64,000 nt of DNA from Cymodocea nodosa (Eukaryota > Streptophyta > Magnoliopsida > Alismatales > Cymodoceaceae). This document shows, piece by piece, positions 47,820 through 61,836 of the stretch. A program made the position numbers and the translations under genes. The stretch is from NCBI GenBank assembly GCA_036874045.1, contig CM072346.1, positions 15,352,001 through 15,416,000 on the forward strand. The letters are read 5' to 3'. Numbering within the stretch: position 1 is the stretch's first letter; the number at the start of each line of letters is the position of its first letter. The notes below the pieces were generated by a model. That model had not been told where the DNA came from. It made no database searches and saw only the letters and a list, made by a program, of their open reading frames with translations.

Positions 47820-50800
47820 TTAATCTGGAAGAAGTGGAAAACCCTTCGGTAGCTTTAGTAGGGGGCCATCATCCAATATTTGCTTTTGATAAGCCGAGCC
47901 GAGGGTGTATCCAAGCGCTCTGGATACAGGAAACGCAACAGCATTTCCAACTTGAATATACCTATAAAATTTAAAAACAATAAAACGACATCAACAGATT
48001 TGCCCCGAAACTTTGTACCGAGAAATTCGACGAATACATTACGCTAATGAGTTTCTAGTTCTATCTATTCCCAGTAGAGATAGTTTACATAACTAAACCT
48101 TTATGACCATGCATAAATAATCAATAGAGACAACCTTACAAGCAAAATAAAACCATGTCATAGTTTAAAAAAGGAGACCCCCAATTAATGAGAAGCAGTA
48201 AGACAAAACGCTACCTTCCTTTAATTGATCCAAGAAGCCGATAATGATCCGGAAACCCCTGAAGCCTAGCATTTTCACGGATCGTAAGCACACGGTCTTG
48301 TTCTGGATGAAGAATGACCTATAAAATGGAGGAAAACAGACACCATTGTTAGGCACAGTGTATGATCAAGTATGCTTTCTCAGTTATATGCTGTTAATTG
48401 TCTTGTTAAATTGTGTCTTCCAAAGTCATCTCCGTAATCTTGTCGTAAATTTTATTTGCCTGCCTAAGACTATATATATATGTATATATATTATTCATTC
48501 CAGTAATGAGAAAGCATTTAAAATACAAAGGATCATGCTTGGAGCATTCCAACCTAGAGCCTACTTCAAACTATTTACTCTGGCACTCCCAAATCCTTCA
48601 GATCCTCAGTCAAAAAGAACTAGATGAGGCAAAAGTAACATTTCTTAATAGATCAAGGATGAAGCATCCTCTAGTTTCAATCTTCAAGTATAACTTGTGT
48701 AGGCCAGGCAAGATCCCCATTAACGGACCCCATCGATTCTATCTCCTTCAACGTTCGCACAAGTTATCACATATACTAGATCTTAATCTAACTAGTTAAC
48801 TCCTAAAAAATCTTTTCACGAGTTGATCAAGATCTTGAATCATGAAAGTGAACCCATAACAATATACATGCAAGGAAAACATTAGAACATTATTTCACCC
48901 ATGCTCAACTCTTTGATGCCTTAACCAGACAGCTCATATCTTCTCATTTTTCAAAGTTAAGGTTTATTTTGTAACAATTATTCAAAATCTAACATAGGAA
49001 AATAAACCCGTACTTCAAAAAAGATATAGAAGTCAACTTGTCCTTGGTGTGTTTAGTTCAAACTTAATCATTTTTAAGATCATGCATCAAATATACATTT
49101 TGTTCAACCTTTCGAAAAATACTGCCATGTTTACATATGTTGGATCAATTATTCATTATCAAAGATACACATAGCATGCCATTTTTTAATCATAATGTGA
49201 GTTCATTCCTATGTTATGTTCAATGAAAGCTAAGGATACCATTTCAATTTTCATTATATTCATAATAGACATTATGGCCTTAAACCGTATCTTCCTCGTC
49301 TAATGCATTTTTTTAGATTTAAACATTTAAAAGTAATGTTGAGAAATTTGTGTGAAAATAAAGTGTATTCATTCTAATTAGGGCGTAAAATTACATGCCT
49401 TACGATAATTTCTAAACATGCTATATTTCAAAGAATTACTTAACCCAACACACAAGAATAAGCACTATTGAGAGGAAACGTAGACATGTAGTCAAAGTTG
49501 GTATGTCTCCTAGCCTTCTTACTCATTTCTCTAAAACTCTAAAATATTGGGGCAGTGCCATCCATACTTCCACATACCTTATTAACTGCTAACCAATTTT
49601 GATCCAAAACACAAATCTCCCTAAGAAATTTTGTTCGATAATAGTTCTTAAGAGGCCCAATCTAGAAGAGAAGGCAAGGTCAGCAACCAAGGCAATGATT
49701 GATGTTAAAGGTTTTTGTTTCTATCTATATTACTAATCTAAAACCCAACAAGCATAAATTATATGCCTCATATCCCGCTTGTATGTCCACTAGGTTACCT
49801 ATATCATAGAAGATATTTATGCTTTCAAATAACCACACACAAATTTTATGGCACAAATTTTCTTTTATTGAACCCTTTATGCTTTTACCACACCTTAACT
49901 TCATACTATCACTAATCTCAGTTTCTCTAATCTTGTTTCACCAATAAAAACCAATTATTATTGTACATTGATTCTATACTATACATAAGCTTCCTACTTA
50001 CATTCTTAAACTCTCTCTTAAGCCTATTGAAGATTCCAACAATAAGTACGACAATTTCCTACAAGGTGCCTCTAAGCCCTTCTACATAACTACCACCCAC
50101 CATTTCTACTTAACTCCACCACCAAGTAGATGAACTCCAGAGCTACCTAAAACATTACAAAATCAAGGACGTACTTTGATTTTGTAGTATTTTGGGTGGC
50201 TCTGATATTTGTCTCTTTCCCTTTTCCACTCTCCTTGATACTTAACAAACCAACTACACTTCAATGTGCAAGTACCAATTTTTTAAGGTAAGCAACACAT
50301 ATTGCTTGATGGTAGAGATGGCAACTAAGCCTTGCTGTATCAACACAACTCGATTGATAACATGCCTGATCAAATTTATGCTAAGTCATGTCATGTTGAA
50401 AAATGAAAAGAAGGAATCTAGGTATGACCCATAACCCACAAACTATTTGTACCATAATAATTAATGACATAATTTGATGATGCTGAATTATATAAAGTCA
50501 TTTTTTAACAAACCAAATTACAAAATCAATGAATCAAATCTAAAAAATCTAATTTTCAATGTTTCTTTCTATAAAGAATATATCAATATTAAAAAAAAAT
50601 CACTTGTGTTCTATCATCCTACATGTTCATAACGAATCATGCCAACATAACCTCATTCCATTGGATGATGAACCAAAAAATCATGTTGTGCCATTGAGCA
50701 ACATGATTGACAAAATGATATTAAAACTAAAAAATGATTTTATTAGGAATAAAATAACAGTTGTACCAATTAGAAATAACATAGAGAAAATCAATTTAAA

Positions 50801-53800
50801 TAATTTGATTGTATCCTTAAAAGCCAAAAAAATGCACCAATAAAGAAAGAAAAATTAGTTGGTATAGAAAAACTAAAAATAAAGACTAAAACAACTTAGT
50901 AAAGAGTTGTGAGAAAAAATTTAAATTTATTTAATTTAATCAAAATTTTAAATATAAATAAAAATACATGGAAAAAAATTTATGTGATTAACCCTACATA
51001 GTGAGATTATGATGTATAGTATTGTTATTATATTACATTTTATTTGGGGCACACGACAATGCAACTTCTTGATGCCTAGGTGATGAGCAACGGAAACCCC
51101 TTTATCAACTTCACGAAAAGGCAATGTTTTCTTGCTTTTCTATAGCATTGTCACTTCTTATCAAAGTATCAACCCTATTTTCCATGTTTGCACAAAACAG
51201 AAAGAGATATATCCACTTTGTAAGAAATTTTTCAAAAGGGAACTTGGTGTCCATTATCTATCCACCAATGTTCTAACTATTCCTGTAATTTGCAAACTAA
51301 TGTCACTGGGGAAAATTCAACTATTAAGGAGAAGACCAACTCAACACCATCCGTTTTCTTGAGAGGGTGTTAGGCCATTGGTGGGTTAAATATGTTCTAA
51401 CTAGTTATCTCTTGTTAATGATTTTTAATTCTAGTTATATTTCAACTATTGTGTAAATAAAAACTAATCCTCCCATTCCAACAATGAAAAAACATTTTAC
51501 AACCTAATCTACAAAACAGCAACAAAAGTCAACTATTTTTCATTAAGTTTCAACAAAAATGAAAAAACAGGAATTCACCTGATTATGTGGCTCAGCCCTT
51601 GTCACAACTGTTGGTACTGTTTCATCCCACCATAATCGACCAAATGGTCTATATAACACGAGAGAAACACAACAATATATCACATCAAAATTCAACACAA
51701 AAGAAAGGCTTAGCATTAAAGAAACAAGTGTCATACTTACTTTAAGCTTTTGCCTTTGATGAATGAAATGGCATAATCGGGAACCTATCATGAACAATAC
51801 ATTTTAGAAAAAGCCAATACTCCAGGAAATTGTAGGAAACAAAATCTTATAGAAAGAGATTCATAAGAATCACAAAAAAACCATCCTTAAAACAAACCAG
51901 AGGCTTTCCAGAAGGGAGCAACGGCCTCTCCACTGTAGAATCAAGTTCAATTACATTATCAGGACCAACACGCAAACCAGGCAAATTCCTGAAGTTTGCA
52001 CCCTACCACACAAAGATGGACAATTGATAACAAATGGATGTTAAAAGCATCAAGACAAAACACAATTGCCATAAAACTAGAAAACCTCTTTACCTTAAAC
52101 TTAGGTATTTTCTGCACACGCTGGTAATCGTCAGTGTTTAGCTTCAAAGGTCGATGATCAAATAGTTTAGGCTCTAGTTTCCTTTTTTGAGAGGATGAAT
52201 TCAACATCGCTGAATAAAAAGGAAGCCTTCATTAAATATAAATTATTGAAACACAAGAAAATTGTGGAAGTGTAGGTTATATTCATGATATAATATAAAA
52301 CCTTTATTTATAGAAGTTACACAAGGAATACCAAAATATTTTTACCAATGTGAGACTAAACCCACACACATCTAATACAATAATACTAAATTAACTCATA
52401 TACTTTAATGCTCTCTCTCAAGTTAGAATGTCTAACTTATAATAGACTCATACATAAGTAAAACGAAAATAAAATAAACAAAGAAATATATAGTAATCAA
52501 GTAGAAATAATATTGTGGAACTAAGAGAAATGATCAATTCTTGAAACAAAGAAAATTGGCACATATACTTCTACAATACAAATATCATTAATCATCCAAT
52601 AAATATGTAAATTATTAACTTGAAATATCTACAATTCCAGTAGATTATTAAATTGAGGTATCTACAAACCTCAAATCTTGTAAAGAATACACAACTTTGA
52701 TGAACCTCAAATCTTGTAAAGATATCAAAACTCACACAAAAAAAATACAAGAAATTAACTGGAGATTGATAATGAAGTACAAAACATTTTTCTCGCCTTG
52801 TTTTCCCCTTTTTTTCCTTTTTTTTTAACTTCCACAATTTCTTTCTCTCCTTCGTCCCCTTCTTCCCTTTTTTTCCTTTCTCTTCTCTTTCTCCATATTT
52901 TTCTCTTTTTTCCATTATTTTCTCCTTCATTTTCCTTCTTTCTCCTTCTTCCCCTTCATCAAATCCTTGCAACCTTGTTGGGTGTAAGTGTCAATAATGA
53001 CGACAGCAATAGTGATGGAGGAACTCACATGCGAAGATGACATGCATGTGCTAAAGATAACACATAAAAAGAATGATGCTTTGCACATGAGACATGTGCT
53101 GGCACAATAGAGATGATGCCACACACCAAAGACACAATAAAAAAGGCTTGCACTAGAGAGGACACACATAGAGGAGTGAATGTCAAAGCTACAACGATGA
53201 TAGATGCAAAGGAATGCCTAGGACACAACCAGGAAATGAATGAGACAATGGTAGACAAAATCTCACAACAAAACCCTAATGTTTGAAGAAGGTGACAACT
53301 AAGATTTCCCTTCCTCCTTGCTTAAAACTTTTGCATTTAATAAACTCTCAAAATAGAAACTTTAATATCATGTTGAAATACAAGAAAATGGTGAAAGTAG
53401 ATTATATTCGTAGCATAACATAAGACATTTATTTATATAAGTTACATAAGGAACACCAAAACATTTTAACCAAGATAATACTAAACTAACTTGTATATTA
53501 CAACACAAACTAAACCTAAAAACTAGAAATTTTTATGGAAAATTCACAAAAGGTCAAAAAACAAAAATTATAGCAAAATCTAAAAGAAATCATGGCCAAG
53601 ATTGAACAATGAGTCTATAGTAAACAATTTAAATATTTAGATTGAGAAAAATATACTCCATCAATACATCAAACAAAAAATGCCGATAGATGCAATTGAT
53701 CAAAGTACAAATGCAATATATATGCTTTAAACTCACACCGATTACTCAAAAAAGGATGAACAATGAGCATAGTACCATATTTAGGTGTCCTTATGAATCG

Positions 53801-56800
53801 CTGAAACTCAGTTTTTGGAGGTTTATCGTAAGGCATTTCATCTCTTTCTTCAAAATTAGTAACCTAAATAAAATAACATAGAATTTAACAAGATATCAAA
53901 ACAAATTAAACACCTACAAAGATAAATGTGTAATTTTAATTACTCACTGAAGGAAGATCAAAAATTGCATCACTAAGGAGCAATGCCTCTTTTAGTTCAC
54001 GATGTTCACCTTCATCATAGGCCACAAGATTTTGCTAAAAATAAACTAATATTTTAGCATTTTCCCAAAATAATGACAAAAGTTAAACATCTTCAACAAT
54101 TATCACCTCAAATTCATTAGGAACACCACCTCTCACAACTACGTTATAGGTTGGAAGAGGGAACTGAGGAAGAATCTAGAGAAAAATGATAACATCAATA
54201 TCAATTGTCTTTCATTTGGCCAACATAAAAAATCAAATTTTCTTCAAACTTATCAAAATCAAAAGAAATTGTTTACCTCATCAGCTTGTGCGCCCCAAAG
54301 AAAGACTCTAAGCCTAAATTGTGGAAGCCCATAGCAACCAGCAGCCATTATACCAAGTCTAGCTTGATAGTTTCTAGATACTAGAAAGCTAAGAGCATAC
54401 CGTCCCAAAAAACCCTTAGAAAATTTTAGGATGTCAACAACATTCTCCATCAAAACAAATCTTGGTTTCAAATGATCAACTATATCCATGTATGTAATCA
54501 TTTGACGGTTTTTTTCATCATCAAGTGGGTTGTCAGTCTTTCTAAATCGATTGAAACCACTTATACCTTGACAAGGAGGACCACCACAAACAACATCCAC
54601 ATCACCCTGAGAAATCAATCAGTTAATAGTCAAAAGAGGAGGCAACCAACTCTAGTGCATCATAGAGAGTATCAACACAAGAAAATAATTGTTTAAATAA
54701 AAGGCTAGGATGATACAAGTCATACAGGAAGCGGAAGAAGCCAAGTCTTCATTCCCCATCTTACAAAATTCCCCAATCTTTCATCACAATTTCTGCAAAA
54801 GTTTGGTGAAAATAATTTTAAAAAATTGGTACACCAAAAGGACAAAAACACAAACAAGCATATGAATACCCTAGATTTTCAATTGGTTCCCATGTATCCT
54901 CATCTGGACCATATCCTTCCCAACGAACCTCAACAAATTGAAAAAGAAGCATAAAATGCAAGTTATATAACCAGGGAATCAAGCAATGTCTTGAATAGAT
55001 AAAATGTATTGAACACCAAATGGTAACACATTGCAAATTTGTAAAGAAAATAGGGCTTAAACCAGAATAAAGGGAATACCTTAAGCTGTATACTATTTTT
55101 ACCAATATTTGCAGGATCCCCATAGCATATGTCAAGAAACTTTTCAACAACAAACTCTTCATCAGATTCATCCCCATCATTTTCATCTAGGCTACCATCT
55201 TGTGATGATTCCTCTGAATCTTGATCTGAATATTTTTTACATAATTTCTCCCATTCTTTGAGAAGAGCTAAGAAATGTTCTGCACTTTCATTCCTTACCT
55301 GCCAAATGCAGATGGAAATAATGATATTAAATAATTGTAAAGAGTATCGAACAATAGGATAACAATATCCTTGCCTATACATACCTACAACCCTATCTTG
55401 AAAACAAAATAATACAGAAGCAAAGACACTACTTAAAAAATAAACTTCTAGCCAAAATTACATGATAAAAATATCTTGTGAATTTCTAACTAACGATCAA
55501 TTAATATTGAGTAGCAAGTCTAACATCATATAAGTCTAAGCTATACCTCTTTTTACTCAATGTGGGAGTTTTATTCAATACAATCTTTCACTTATGATTT
55601 ATTTATATACTTACAAATTCTCATATGATGAACCTACTTTAATACCATATAAAATTTCAACTCTAAACCTATTGATAATAAGTAATGAATCCAACATCAT
55701 ATCAACCTAAGTGCTATCTCTCTTTAACCGATGCCAAACTTTTACTCAACATTTTACATGTTACAAGCAAATTAAACTAACCTTCCTTTCAAAGGAAACT
55801 CACTATTGAAAATACATGTTAGAGTATGAGTTATTATGAGTATTTTAGTAGATTTAATCCTACATTACTAAAGTTCTATTTGTGTCTACTTTGTAACCTT
55901 TATATAAGAAGTTTTATGTTATGATAATAAAATAACAATCTCTTCCACCATCTCATATTTTCAACATAATATCAAAGTTTAGGTTTGAGAGTCTACTAAG
56001 AATAAATGTTCTAAGCAAGGATAAGGAAAAACCCTAATCATGACACTCCTCCCTCCCCACCACCACTCTCTCCTTGATGTAGTCTCCATCCTCTCTCCTC
56101 ATCAACATTGCTAAAACTCCTCCCCACCACCATCTACCAACAACCTGTTCACATCTTCTTCCTCTAGCTGCAGTCTCTTCCATGTGTAGTCTACCTATGT
56201 CATCTACACATTCCTTTCTTCCAAATGTTATCTATTGTTGGAAACTTCTTTGTACATTGTCCGTGCAAGTCTCCTCTATAATGCAACCCCCCCTTCTCTA
56301 CACATATGTCTCTTGTATGTGACATTGACCTTTCTCCACACATCATTCCTGATGGCATCATTCCCAACTATCTTCTCCTCCTCACACAAAGCCTCTTCCA
56401 TACAATGCTTGTGTGTGTCATCTACATATGTTGTCCTCCATGCATCTCTATGTCAACCACTACTACTTCCTTCTATTGTTGCCATCTTTTCCATCACTAT
56501 GTCATTTAAACCCATTAAGGTTACAAACAAATGAAATGATGAAGGGGAAGGGAAAGGAAGGACAAAGAAAAAAAAAATGGAGGAGAGGCAAGACAACAAA
56601 AAAAAAAAAAATTAGAAATAGTGGAGAGAGAGGAACCCAAGAAAAGAGGATAATGATAAAAAAACTAGTGGAAGTAAAAAAAATCACAAAAAAGGAAGAT
56701 AAAGAACAAGATGACAAAAAAATTCTTTAATATTTCACTAAAACTATTTGAAATTTTGTAGAATACTCTAATAAATAATCCACACTATTTAAGATTTTGT

Positions 56801-59800
56801 GGATACCTCAAAATTAACAATCTACATCTTTCTTGAATGATTAATAGTGTGCGTATATGTGCAAATTTTCTTTTATGGTCAACTAAAATTTGATCATTTC
56901 TCTTACTTGCACTTTTATTTGTTCACTATGTATTGCCTTGTATCTTTTCTTTATTTTGTTCTAATTTTATTTGTATGAATCTAATCTAGTTCAAGTTAGG
57001 TGCTCCAACTTAAGGAAGAGTATTAAAGTATGAGTTATTATTAAGAGTGTTGTAGTGGGTTTAACCCTACATTGTTAAAATTCTATGTGTCTACTTTGTA
57101 ACAACTATATAAAAGACTTTGAGTTATGTTAATGAAACAACAATTTTTTTTACCACTTCATTTCTTTCAACAGTACAATTTGTAAAATCTAACCACTTCC
57201 AAACAGAATACTGCAATTTCAAGTGTATATACACAAAAATGTTCATAATATTATCACTGGAAATGTTTCCTAATGTCCTCTCACAAATAGATTTTTGATC
57301 AGTGTTTGGTATGCAAATCTTTATGTATGCAAGAAAATCTAATTGTGAAAGACACTCAACAGCATAATGTTTCCTGATAATGATACCTGAGTTATAGAAA
57401 TTAAATACCTTTGTGTTGGGATGGTTTAATTGAAATGAACGGCAAGCATCACTATTAATGTCAACTGCCCATGTCTATAAAGCAAATAAACAAGGCAAAC
57501 AGATTAAATGGTAAAAGTCATCACCAAATTTATTGAGACCATAAAAAAAACCATCCATCATTGCCGTCCTGAACTACCGTTTCTATATTCAAGCCAGCAA
57601 GCTGGGCCCCATGGCACAAGCCAGTTGACATTGCCCCACAGCCTGAAAAGAGGTCAAGAACGGCCGCCTTTTTTGCAGAAAGTGGTGTTTCATTTGAAGA
57701 GTCAACAATATCATCGTAAGAAACAGTTGATGATTCTTCACTGCCAGCAACAGATTTGTCTAAAAAAATAGAATTCAATAACCAAGAAATTATACTGACA
57801 ATATAAGAGAAAATATTCTACAAACCACAAGAAATAAAAGCATGAAAATGACTACCTCTTGGCAAATTTGTGAATGAACTGTAAGGAATAGAGTAATACA
57901 TGTTATAATATAGATCACAGGTCGGAATAGAACCTATCTGCCGAGAATCTCTCTACAAAAACAAAAGGAATATTTGCCAATCAAGAACAGGATAACACAA
58001 TTTATTGTTGTTGAAATTACATTTGTATTTTTGACGCACTATGAAATGTATTTGAATTTTAAGATTTGAGAAAAAAAAATCAATGATAAGAACTGAAGGT
58101 GAAAGTTGGGATGCACAACTTAAATTTGAAGTAGAAAAATAAACATTGAAATTATTTTTGTTAAGTGTTGAGATCTATCGTAGATGTTTGGACTTGTTCA
58201 TAGATTTAAGGTACAAATATAAAATATGAATTTTTGAATTTAATTCTTGGAGATAAAAGAGTTGTTGAAAGTTATCAATAATTAATTAATTAAAAATTTA
58301 AAAATTAAACATATAACTGTTAAAATAAATAGGAATGTCATAAACAAGTTGTTATACAGATATTGTAAAGCTCCATAAAAGGCCTAACAGTGGAATAAAC
58401 GTTTTATACAGAGGCCTTGAACACATTTGACAGGAATTCCATTTCTGACAATTGACTCAATCACAATGATTTTTCTTTTAAGTTCGTATTTTTACATGGC
58501 TATATATAAACCTTAATTTTCAAAACATGTGAAACGATGAAATAGAAACAACATAGACTGCATCTTTACACAAGTAACCAAATCACCGGTGTTTAAATGG
58601 GCATGTAATGAAAATACAGGATGAGGCTCAAAATTTGTAAAATAAATTTACATATTGGATCACTTGATTTAAACTTAACATGCTACTTGAAGGTATTCAT
58701 GCAAAATCAGATGAGGATATATTCAACAAACACTTAAAATAAAAATCTCATATATTCACTAATCATACAAAATATGAAAAATGAGACCAAAATAAAATAC
58801 TAATTTAATGTCAAACAAATACCAGCAGGAAAAAAAATGGAACATATAAACAATATAGGCAGTGAGAAAGAAATTAAAATCAACAAAAAATGTATAAAAA
58901 CGGTGACATAGTTATAATTAAACCCTGTATCAATGATTCATAACAATAAATATGTCAATCCAACCATTCTCTCTACGATTATAGCAAAAAATATCATATA
59001 TACTGGAAGGAAATAAATTGGTTTATAATTGGTTATAAATTGTGAAAAAAGGATTATATTTATGTAATTTATCAAAAAATTTAACCATAAATAGAAATAT
59101 ATAGAAGAAAAAGATTCATATAATCAACCTTACATAATAGAATTATGACAAAATTGTTAAACTTGCATTAAGCAAGTATATGGATTCACTTACGATGTTT
59201 AGAATATGCATCTATCATTTTTCAACGTATTACACAAAAATGTCATGATAAAAACACATCTACGTAGCAACCTACAGTGTTGTGTCAAACTATACAAATG
59301 GAATCGGTCTAACACAGCATTTCTTCATGAAACAAAATGATCCCATTAATTACACATGCAATCTCTTTGTGAGCAACCTACCAACCTTGTTTTGAAAACA
59401 TAGATAAACCTTATTGGTTCTTGTTCAAATATAAACATACAACTCAAAAATTAATTGATTATGAGTAAAGAGATTTATTTCTATTTTAATGGGTATTTTA
59501 TTTTAGACTACTCCATGTTGGACTATTGCTTCAACACTCCTCACCTGTAACTTTGAAGTCATACAAGTGCTTCTTTACAATAAGATGTATGGACTCACTA
59601 AGATCTTATTATTTTGTTATCATGTTGAAAAGTGAATATCCAACTCAAAATCAATTGATCATGAATAGAAAGAACAATTTCTAAATTAATGTATACTTTA
59701 TTTTAAACTAGTCCATGTGTAAGTATTACTCCAATAATGCTTCTGTAAAAAACTTTTTTACATGAATACCCCTAATTTGCTTGTACACTTCGATCCACAA

Positions 59801-61836
59801 CATGCAATTAAAATCATTTGTATTGAACCATTGTAATCTCTTCAAGAAGACATTCATGACATGTGGAAGGGAGAAAAGAGAGTCAAACTCAGAAAATTGT
59901 GATGTGCAAAAATTGAACCTAGTCAATGACCAAAATATAAAAACTATGTATTTACTATGGTTTACATTTAAAAGATGTGATTGTTTTATTTATTCAATTA
60001 ACCAACATAAATCTAAACGCAAGCATGAGAATTATCACATTCCAATCTTTCAATTGTTAGTGGTGAAACGGTTTTCTAGAATTTAAGAAACCAGATGAGT
60101 TAAATTAGATTATATTAAAAAGGTATATTCATCCTTCTATTTTATGACACAGAGCAACTTTATTAAGGAAAAAGATTAACAGCACTCCCAGGAAACTGCT
60201 ACCAAAAAACACCCAATGGAAAATGAAGCATAAAAGCTTGTGCAATTAAAACTACCTGGACAATATTTATTTTGGAAACAATACAGTCCAGAACATTGAT
60301 ATTTTTCTCATCCGAGAGAAAAACCCGTTTAGGATCATGAAAGTCACCAACTTTCCCAATAACCTGTAATAAACATAATTTTTAACAATTTATGGGATAA
60401 GATCAGCCTGCCAAAATTATTATTAAAATTGGTAAAGCTAACCGTATCTTCCGCCCTAAAGAACCACTGAGCTGTAAAGTAAAATTGTCCATTCATAGCC
60501 TCAAAAAACTCAACAATATGGCCAATGTAGTCAGGATTCCCTGCTTCAGCCTGCAAAGATAATTCAGGTCCACAAGAGCATCACCAACTTAAGTGCGTAT
60601 GGAGATGAAAATTCTTGTTCAGTTACATTGTTTCTTTTTTGATGATTTTAGGTTTTACATTTACTAAAATTCGAATACAAATTACAAATACCATCATTTC
60701 TAACTTCACCTTTCTTAAAATTAGAAGAACAAATAAGTTTGCCTTAACAAAAAATAACAATTTTTTTTAGGCGATAACAATAAAGAGTAACAAATGCAAT
60801 GACAATAAACAAAATGGTTTATATTTATATATGTTCAAGTATATATGATGGTGAAATATAAGCATCCAAGTTAAAATCAATTAGTAATGATAACAAAGAT
60901 TCATCTATAAATTGGTTTGCATCTTATTTTCAATATGCACTACGTGATTAATGTGGCACTGTTCCATCACTTTCCCATTAGATGCTACTACGTGAATCAT
61001 TTTCCATTTAGGTATATGTGTATGCAGATCTTATAAATTGGCGTGGAGAAGCACTCACTTTTACATAAACATCATCCTGCAAATGATAAATTTTTCCGTC
61101 CACCTGAGCTCGCTCATAATGACACTTAGCTGGCATAGCATCATCATCAGGCTCGTCTCTGTGTCAATAAACTTGTGAATACAAAGAAGTAGGGCTCAAA
61201 GGAATAGAAAGTATGCTGCTTTCTACACGTACCCATTCGCGGTGGACCAAACCTCACCTCTTTTCTGGTCACGTTAGGAGCAAATGAAGATTAGTGCATG
61301 TTCTCTAAACGCGTCGAAATACAAAACGAAATACCCTAAACTGGTAATGTTGTAAAGGGTGAAGAAAAGCGAGGAACCTTTTGGTATCTATTGGGCCACC
61401 GTCGTCTGGCCTCGGCGCCTGAAATGCGAGACCCAACAAATCTACATACACGATTATCCTCTACCATGGCACTCCTCTTCGTGCGCCGGCTCCCCGTCTT
61501 CTTCTTCTCTTCCACGACGACAACCTCACCGACTTTCTCCACCCCGCTTTCCTCCTCCTCCTCCACGCACAGGTCACTACTAGTCGACGCCTCGAGGGTG
61601 ATCTCAGCCTTGGGAGCAGAAGGCTCCAAAGGTTGTTCCTTTCGATTCTTCTTTCTGGAAGCAGTGACCGATTTCTTCGCACCGGCTTTCCGCTTGGTCT
61701 TCTTCACCGCCATTTCCAAATCCTCATCCACCTTGATAATGGGCGTCTCCTCCAGGGTCGAGGTGAGCTTGGTTCTGGACCTGGTCAACCTGGGGGTGGT
61801 GGTGGCCGTTGGCTTCATGGGAGAAGACGGGCACAT
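47820..61836 (-). CDS. CMT3: Chromomethylase, CMT3-type DNA (cytosine-5) methyltransferase
   Basis: A plant-specific methyltransferase that maintains CHG methylation on chromatin carrying H3K9 methylation. Exon 1 (61836 to about 61393) encodes a basic, disordered N-terminus ending [15 protein letters not shown], typical of CMT3. The BAH domain follows ([20 protein letters not shown] at about 61080, [20 protein letters not shown] at about 60500, [16 protein letters not shown] at about 60300). Methyltransferase motif I is [18 protein letters not shown] near 57650. The embedded chromodomain is [16 protein letters not shown] near 55150 plus [19 protein letters not shown] near 54900. Motif IV is CGGPPCQG near 54590, motif VI is RFVLMENV near 54450 and motif VIII is [10 protein letters not shown] near 54290. 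Motif IX ([18 protein letters not shown]) is near 51600. Motif X ([16 protein letters not shown]) lies just before the end at KGFPLLPD. All catalytic motifs are present. Introns are long (3.3 kb before the penultimate coding part, 2.3 kb after the BAH) and hold transposon relics. I did not fix every junction. Confidence 0.92.
50142..50201. repeat. Imperfect inverted repeat (hairpin)
   Basis: Arms of about 26 bases, left ending ACATTACAAAATCAA and right starting TTGATTTTGTAGTATTTT, are separated by about 8 bases, with a few mismatches. It lies in a chromomethylase intron and could be the core of a fold-back element. Confidence 0.6.
52245..53505 (-). mobile_element. TRIM-like non-coding LTR element, copy 1
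   Basis: A short LTR element in minus orientation. The LTRs are about 53505-53371 (5') and about 52410-52245 (3'). A primer-binding-site-like TGATATTAAAG follows the 5' LTR on the minus strand and a purine-rich run precedes the 3' LTR. The interior has low-complexity pyrimidine tracts and no gag or pol remnant. It belongs to the same family as 55817-57172. The LTRs have diverged visibly, so it is old. Confidence 0.7.
55817..57172 (+). mobile_element. TRIM-like non-coding LTR element, copy 2
   Basis: LTRs are 55817-55966 and 57021-57172, both ending TTTCAACA or TTTTCAACA. A Met-tRNA primer-binding-like TAATATCAAAG follows the first, and a purine run (AAGGAAGAG) precedes the second. Flanks ATACA and GTACA are probable target duplications with one difference. 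The interior holds C-rich then purine-rich low-complexity sequence and no retroviral-type genes, so it could only move with help from another element. It lies in a chromomethylase intron, antisense to the gene. Confidence 0.75.
57953..60254 (-). other. Large chromomethylase intron
   Basis: A 2.3-kb AT-rich intron between the BAH region and the linker exon encoding [17 protein letters not shown] see no gene, no LTR pair and no clear transposon in it. Confidence 0.5.

Noticed and set aside
50310-50460. A hAT-type MITE beginning TAGAGATGGCAAC
   Set aside because: The start resembles a hAT terminal repeat, but I could not find a matching inverted end or an 8-base target duplication.
52592-53040. 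Lys/Glu-rich and Phe/Ser-rich frames of 80-126 codons on opposite strands
   Set aside because: They come from the pyrimidine tract inside the TRIM-like element and lie in a chromomethylase intron.
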